Below are positions 56,184-64,000 of a DNA stretch of 64,000 nt, one piece after another. The DNA lies in the NCBI RefSeq assembly GCF_019703515.2, contig NC_059382.1, positions 11,853,001 to 11,917,000 on the forward strand, given 5' to 3'. Below the pieces are notes generated by a model, which saw only the letters and a program-made list of their open reading frames with translations, was not told the origin of the DNA and did no database searches. Each line of letters opens with the position of its first letter. The stretch's first letter is position 1. Position numbers and translations under genes: made by a program. Source of the DNA: Myxocyprinus asiaticus. Taxonomy: Eukaryota > Chordata > Actinopteri > Cypriniformes > Catostomidae.

Positions 56184-58440
56184 AGCTCTATGTTGAGACA
56201 TGCAGAATAGCATTTTCCTTGAATAAAAATATTGGGGTCAGTGAGGCCCCAAATGACCTGGGGTAGTCACCAAAGATGGAGAAAAGATATTGTTTCATTA
56301 ATAGAACAAATACAGGCATTTTATATGGCATTAGAAGTGACACAGTCATACAGTTTCCAGAACATGAAAGATTTTGGCATTCACTCCAAATGTGTTTTTC
56401 ATTTCTACAGATATAATGCAATTTTGATTATGCCTTATCCAAAATAACAATTCTTTAAATATCTTCCTCTGTTCATGCAGTAATAGATCATTTTTAAAAA
56501 AGAAAAGAAAAGAAAATAATATGGAAAAAGAGGTTTGAGAGCATGTTTGTCACAGACTTTGGAAGGGCATCTATTTTAACTAAATCTGTATATTGTAATT
56601 TCATAAGTTCATTAATACAAATAACAGAAGCACATTGTTATGTTTATTGTTCTGTTGGGAATTTACTGTAGCAATATCAGACCATGTTATTATCTTTATC
56701 TTGATTGATGAGACCTGCGGGGATTCTGTTAATGGCATCCACTTTGTTTTGTCACTTTTAATAACCCCTCTGATAATTAACCACCTCTTACTTCTAGTAA
56801 ACAAATTAATTGTGTTGATGTGATACACCCTAATGAAGAGTGCCACTAATAACACCTTTGGGATCTATTTCACAGAGCCTGACTGTGAAAGTTCTTCACA
56901 GACTTGTTCTCTTCCATGTTTGCATTACAATAAAATGTAATTCAACATGTAAAGAAGAATTTCTTAGTAATAGATCATTTTTGGCAGATGTGTTTTAGTG
57001 TAATGTTTCTTTCATGGTGTGTCATGCTAAAGCACACAGTCCTCATTCTTGACTTTGACAGTCAGTCAGAGCTCAGTGTACATCCTTTACAGTACATTCT
57101 TTGAATATTATAAATTTACTAATACTAGCTCTGCTAAAATTCACTTTGATGTCATTTATCATCCTCCAGGTTAACTGGGCAACTTCATCAAAGAGCTAAA
57201 GTCATCTGCGATCCACAACATTATCTGTCCATTCCACGCTTAAGGAAGTGACATAATTAACATTGATTTTAAACTTCAGAGTCCTTATTGAAGTCAGATA
57301 AGTCTTATTAACTTTTCAATGATACCTTTTCTATTGGATGGTGTCACTCCGGTCATTTCATTCTTATTTAGTGTGTATGAGAAAAACAAAGGAAGGAGCA
57401 TCATGCTGAGTTTCTGAGGGAATAAAATCACCAGAGGTTCTTTAGACATGCAGTGCCATGAAACACTGACCCTACTGGGAGTGGGAACCAATGCAGAAAC
57501 ATATTAGTTAAGCCAATAAAGGATTGGTCAAGGGACAGAGTGGATGAGCTAATTAGGCTGTAGCATGGGCCTACAATGACTAAGTGAATTGAGCCTCAGG
57601 TCACTTTAACTTTTTAAGTATATGTAGGTCACTTGTGACTTTGAGACCTTGAGAGCCCAAATGGATCTAAGTGTTTCTCTCTGTGACAGCTTATGGGACA
57701 CAGTTTACATTCAACCAAGTTTGTTTATATTACCTGGAGAAAGCTATTCGTTAGCATTCCTATTCTTTTTGGCTATTGCCATTGACAGTGCATTAGCAAG
57801 TCATTTACATTATATTTTCACACACATATTCATGTATGAAATTTTAGTCACAAACACTTAAGGTGTTTACCTCTGGTATTTCTTTTATGAAATGTAATTG
57901 ATCGTGTTCATTGATCATGTTTACATTTTGAACCCTTTTTCTGGACATCTGATCAACGATTTTGCCATACTGTATGTTGTATCACATTGAAACATATTGT
58001 ATCACTAATACCATACCACTTTTATGACACTATTTTAACAGTGTGAAGTAGAACTATAATCGAACTATAATAACTTGATGAGCCTTTAAGTAACTAGTAT
58101 ATTATTAGCAGTAATAGTAGCTGTTATTACTGGAGTGCATTTTAATTAATAATACTTTACAAAATTATTTGAGCATTCAGAAATGAACTCGTGAACTAAC
58201 TATGACATACTTAGACCTGGGGGCTTAGTACCAGAAGTAGGATTTTGGAAGCAAGCTTTTTTTTTATTTATTAATTTTTTTTTTTTATTAAACAATTACA
58301 ATTTACTAACTCAAGTAGGGAACAATAATATGCATATCAAATCCTACTTTTGTAATTTAACACAAATATATCTCCATTCATATCACGATAGTTATTGTAC
58401 ACATACTCAAAATGTTTAAATAACAAATCAAAAACAACAA
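56184..58440. other. Long spacer with a possible LINE endonuclease scrap
   Basis: Mostly AT-rich unique-looking DNA. Near 57147-57200 the plus strand reads FDVIYHPPG, a stop, then LGNFIKEL, like part of a LINE endonuclease domain; the similarity is short. No host exon could be supported. Confidence 0.35.
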
Positions 58441-58447
58441 AACAAGA

Positions 58448-58454
<7 letters not shown>

Positions 58455-58525
<71 letters not shown>
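58455..58525. repeat. (AT)n microsatellite
   Basis: About 35 AT dinucleotides, serving as the TA-rich target of the adjacent Tc1-like element. Confidence 0.97.
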
Positions 58526-58528
<3 letters not shown>

Positions 58529-58904
58529 CAGTTGTGCTCATAAGTTTGCATACCCTGGCAGAAATTGTGAAATTTTGGCATTGATTTTGAAAATATGACT
58601 GATCATGCAAAAAAAAAGGATAGTGATCATATGAAGCCATTTATTATCACATAGTTGTTTGACTCCTTTTTAAATCATAATGATATTAGAAATCACCCAA
58701 ATGGCCCTGATCAAAGGTTTACATACCCTTGAATGTTTGGCCTTGTTACAGACACACAAGGTGACACACACAAGTTTAAATGGCAATTAAAGGTTAATTT
58801 CTCACACCTGTGGCTTTTTAAATTGCAATTAGTGTCTGTGTATAAATAGTCAATAAGTGTGTTAGTTCTCACGTGGATGCACTGAGCAGGCTAGATACTG
58901 AGCC

Positions 58905-60391
<1,487 letters not shown>

Positions 60392-60451
60392 ACAACTATT
60401 ACAAAATACTGCACACTGTCATTGATGCTAAAGGGGGCAATACACAGTATT

Positions 60452-60846
60452 TATTACTGGAATGCCCAATTCCCAGTGTGCTTTTAAGTCCTTGTGGTCG
60501 CATAGTGATTCACCTCAATCCAGGTGGCAGAGGATGAATCCCAGTTGCCTTTGCATCTGAGAACATCAACCCATGCATCTTATCATGTGGCTTGTTGAGC
60601 ATGTTGCCACAGAGACATAGCATGTGTGGAGGCTTCACATGTGTCCCACTGACAATGAACCACATTATGGTGACTATGAGGAGGTTACCCCATGTGACTC
60701 TACCCTCCCTAGCATCTGGGCCAATTTGGTTGCTTAGGAGACCTGGCTGGAGTCACTCAGCATGCCCTGGGATTTGAACTAGCGAACTAGTGAGCTCCAG
60801 GGGTGGTAGCCAGCATCTTTTTACCACTGAGCTACCCAAGCCCCCT
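60452..60846 (-). mobile_element. tRNA-derived SINE, complete, with 16-bp TSD
   Basis: GGCAATACACAGTATT flanks both sides (60436-60451 and 60847-60862). Reading the minus strand from 60846 gives a tRNA-like head with A box (GGGTAGCTCAGTGG) and B box (TAGTTCAAATCCCAGG). A long body follows, ending GGGAATTGGGCATTCCAGTA. A 5'-truncated member of the same family lies at 22976-23102. The perfect target duplication marks a recent insertion. Confidence 0.93.
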
Positions 60847-61077
60847 GGCAATACACAGTATTAAGAACTAAGGGTATGCAGACTTTTGAACAGGGGTCAT
60901 TTCATTTTTTTGCCATGTTTTGCTTTATGATTGTGCCATTCTGTTATAACCTACAGTTGAATATGAATCCCGTAAGAAATAAAAGAAATGTGTTTTGCCT
61001 GCTCACCCATGTTTTCTTTAAAAATGGTACATATATTACCAATTCTTCAAGAGTATGCAAACTTTTGAGCACAACTG

Positions 61078-61710
61078 TATATACAGTATATATTTCAGTT
61101 CTTCAACATTCAAGGGGGGTTTTGGAAGCAATCTTGGCAACATGCTGTGTGGAATCTGCCTTATTATTTAGCGGCCTCTAGTGTCAGAAGTTGGTTTTTA
61201 CAGTATTTTGCAAGCTGTTAGTGGTGGTCTTGGGATCACACATTTTTCTCAATTGTCAATATAAAGTGTATGGTTTCTATAACTAAATTGTTCAACATTT
61301 TACATTCAATTAAATCATAACTTATGATTCAAATCAAACTTATGAATCAAATGGGATTTAACATTGATAAATAAAACATAAAACTACTTGAGGTCTATAG
61401 TTTAGTCATTATTAATTAATTAACAATGCTGATCAGTTATTATGCTGCAACTTCAGTTCTCCGGTATGTGGCATACAGCAAAATACAATATCATGCTTTT
61501 TCTACGTGCCATACTTTAGATTTCGACATCTGCAACTTTAAGAAACAAGTAATGGCTACTTTGTAACCCGATCAGAGGCTTGAATAAATTATGCTGTATA
61601 TGTGTTCACTATTATCTCTGTTGTAGCCATTTGCATTTTAAAGGACAGGACGCAGCTGTCAAAGATAGTTGTCTGAAGTACTTTTCTACAACACCTTGAC
61701 ACTGCTTATA
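61078..61710. other. rab1 upstream region / promoter candidate
   Basis: There is no transposon in the last 600 bp before the rab1 start codon. No strong TATA box is visible. The sequence at about 61630-61710 would be the 5' UTR. The upstream Tc1-like element ends only 0.6 kb away. Confidence 0.4.
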
Positions 61711-63768
<2,058 letters not shown>

Positions 63769-64000
63769 TGCTGAATATAATTTCAATTAAGGGCAATGTG
63801 AAAATTCTTATTTTTGTTTATGGTTATTGCTTTATTTATTTTTTCTCTTATTCCAATTATACAAATTTAAATCAAGCCATTGATTTTATGTTTGCAGTTA
63901 TTGAATATGTTGAGTTTGTATGACACATCCTAATGAACTAATGAAGATGGTACATGGTACAGAATGAAACACATTGCCATTGTATAGCCACCAAATACTC

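Overview
This is eukaryotic, vertebrate DNA, and the sequence points to a teleost fish, most likely a cyprinid (the species is inference). The evidence is intron-containing genes, single-exon fish-type olfactory receptor (OR) genes, tRNA-derived SINEs, several Tc1-like families, DIRS1-like and sushi-type Gypsy retrotransposons, and long AT and CA microsatellites. There is no bacterial-style operon, rRNA or CRISPR. The window is an OR cluster, heavily invaded by transposons, lying next to one housekeeping gene.

Host genes: (1) an OR fragment at 869-1275, cut in half by a Sleeping-Beauty-type Tc1 element; (2) an intact OR at 5582-6520 (+); (3) a truncated OR pseudogene at 23103-23658 (-); (4) its intact paralogue at 34498-35430 (-); (5) an OR with one frameshift at 51983-52928 (-); (6) a complete six-coding-exon rab1-type GTPase gene at 61711-63768 (+). 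ORs 3 and 4 lie in a direct duplication: their 3' flanks (about 21.0-22.6 kb and 32.9-33.8 kb) also align.

Mobile layers from left to right: SB-type Tc1 (1-868); Tc1-like with 202-bp inverted repeats (1407-2950); long-TIR non-autonomous element (3552-4496); Gypsy element on the minus strand with target duplication AATAC (7589-13715), its gag split by a TTAA-type MITE; two hAT-like elements (17034-18226 and 19140-20883), the second carrying a solo LTR; a foldback-like structure whose inverted arms are tandem arrays (24812-25388 and 30720-31165), enclosing a 3'-truncated LINE, a solo LTR and a Tc1-like element; an L1-like LINE interrupted by a nearly intact Tc1-like element (37043-40050); a full-length chromodomain Gypsy (40153-45173); a DIRS1-like tyrosine-recombinase retrotransposon (about 47931-51872); a hAT-like element holding palindromes and a LINE with a perfect 60-bp hairpin (54073-56175); and a Tc1-like element holding both a solo LTR and a SINE (58529-61077).

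Many insertions have target-site duplications readable in the sequence (TA, TTAA, TTA, 5-bp LTR type, 8-bp hAT type, 16-bp SINE type), so the order of nesting can be reconstructed. Working proteins are probably limited to two ORs and the Rab1 GTPase. Every transposon ORF examined has at least one stop, frameshift or truncation, the least damaged being the Tc1 transposase at 37518-38528, which has one nonsense codon. All family assignments were made by reading motifs, not by database search.
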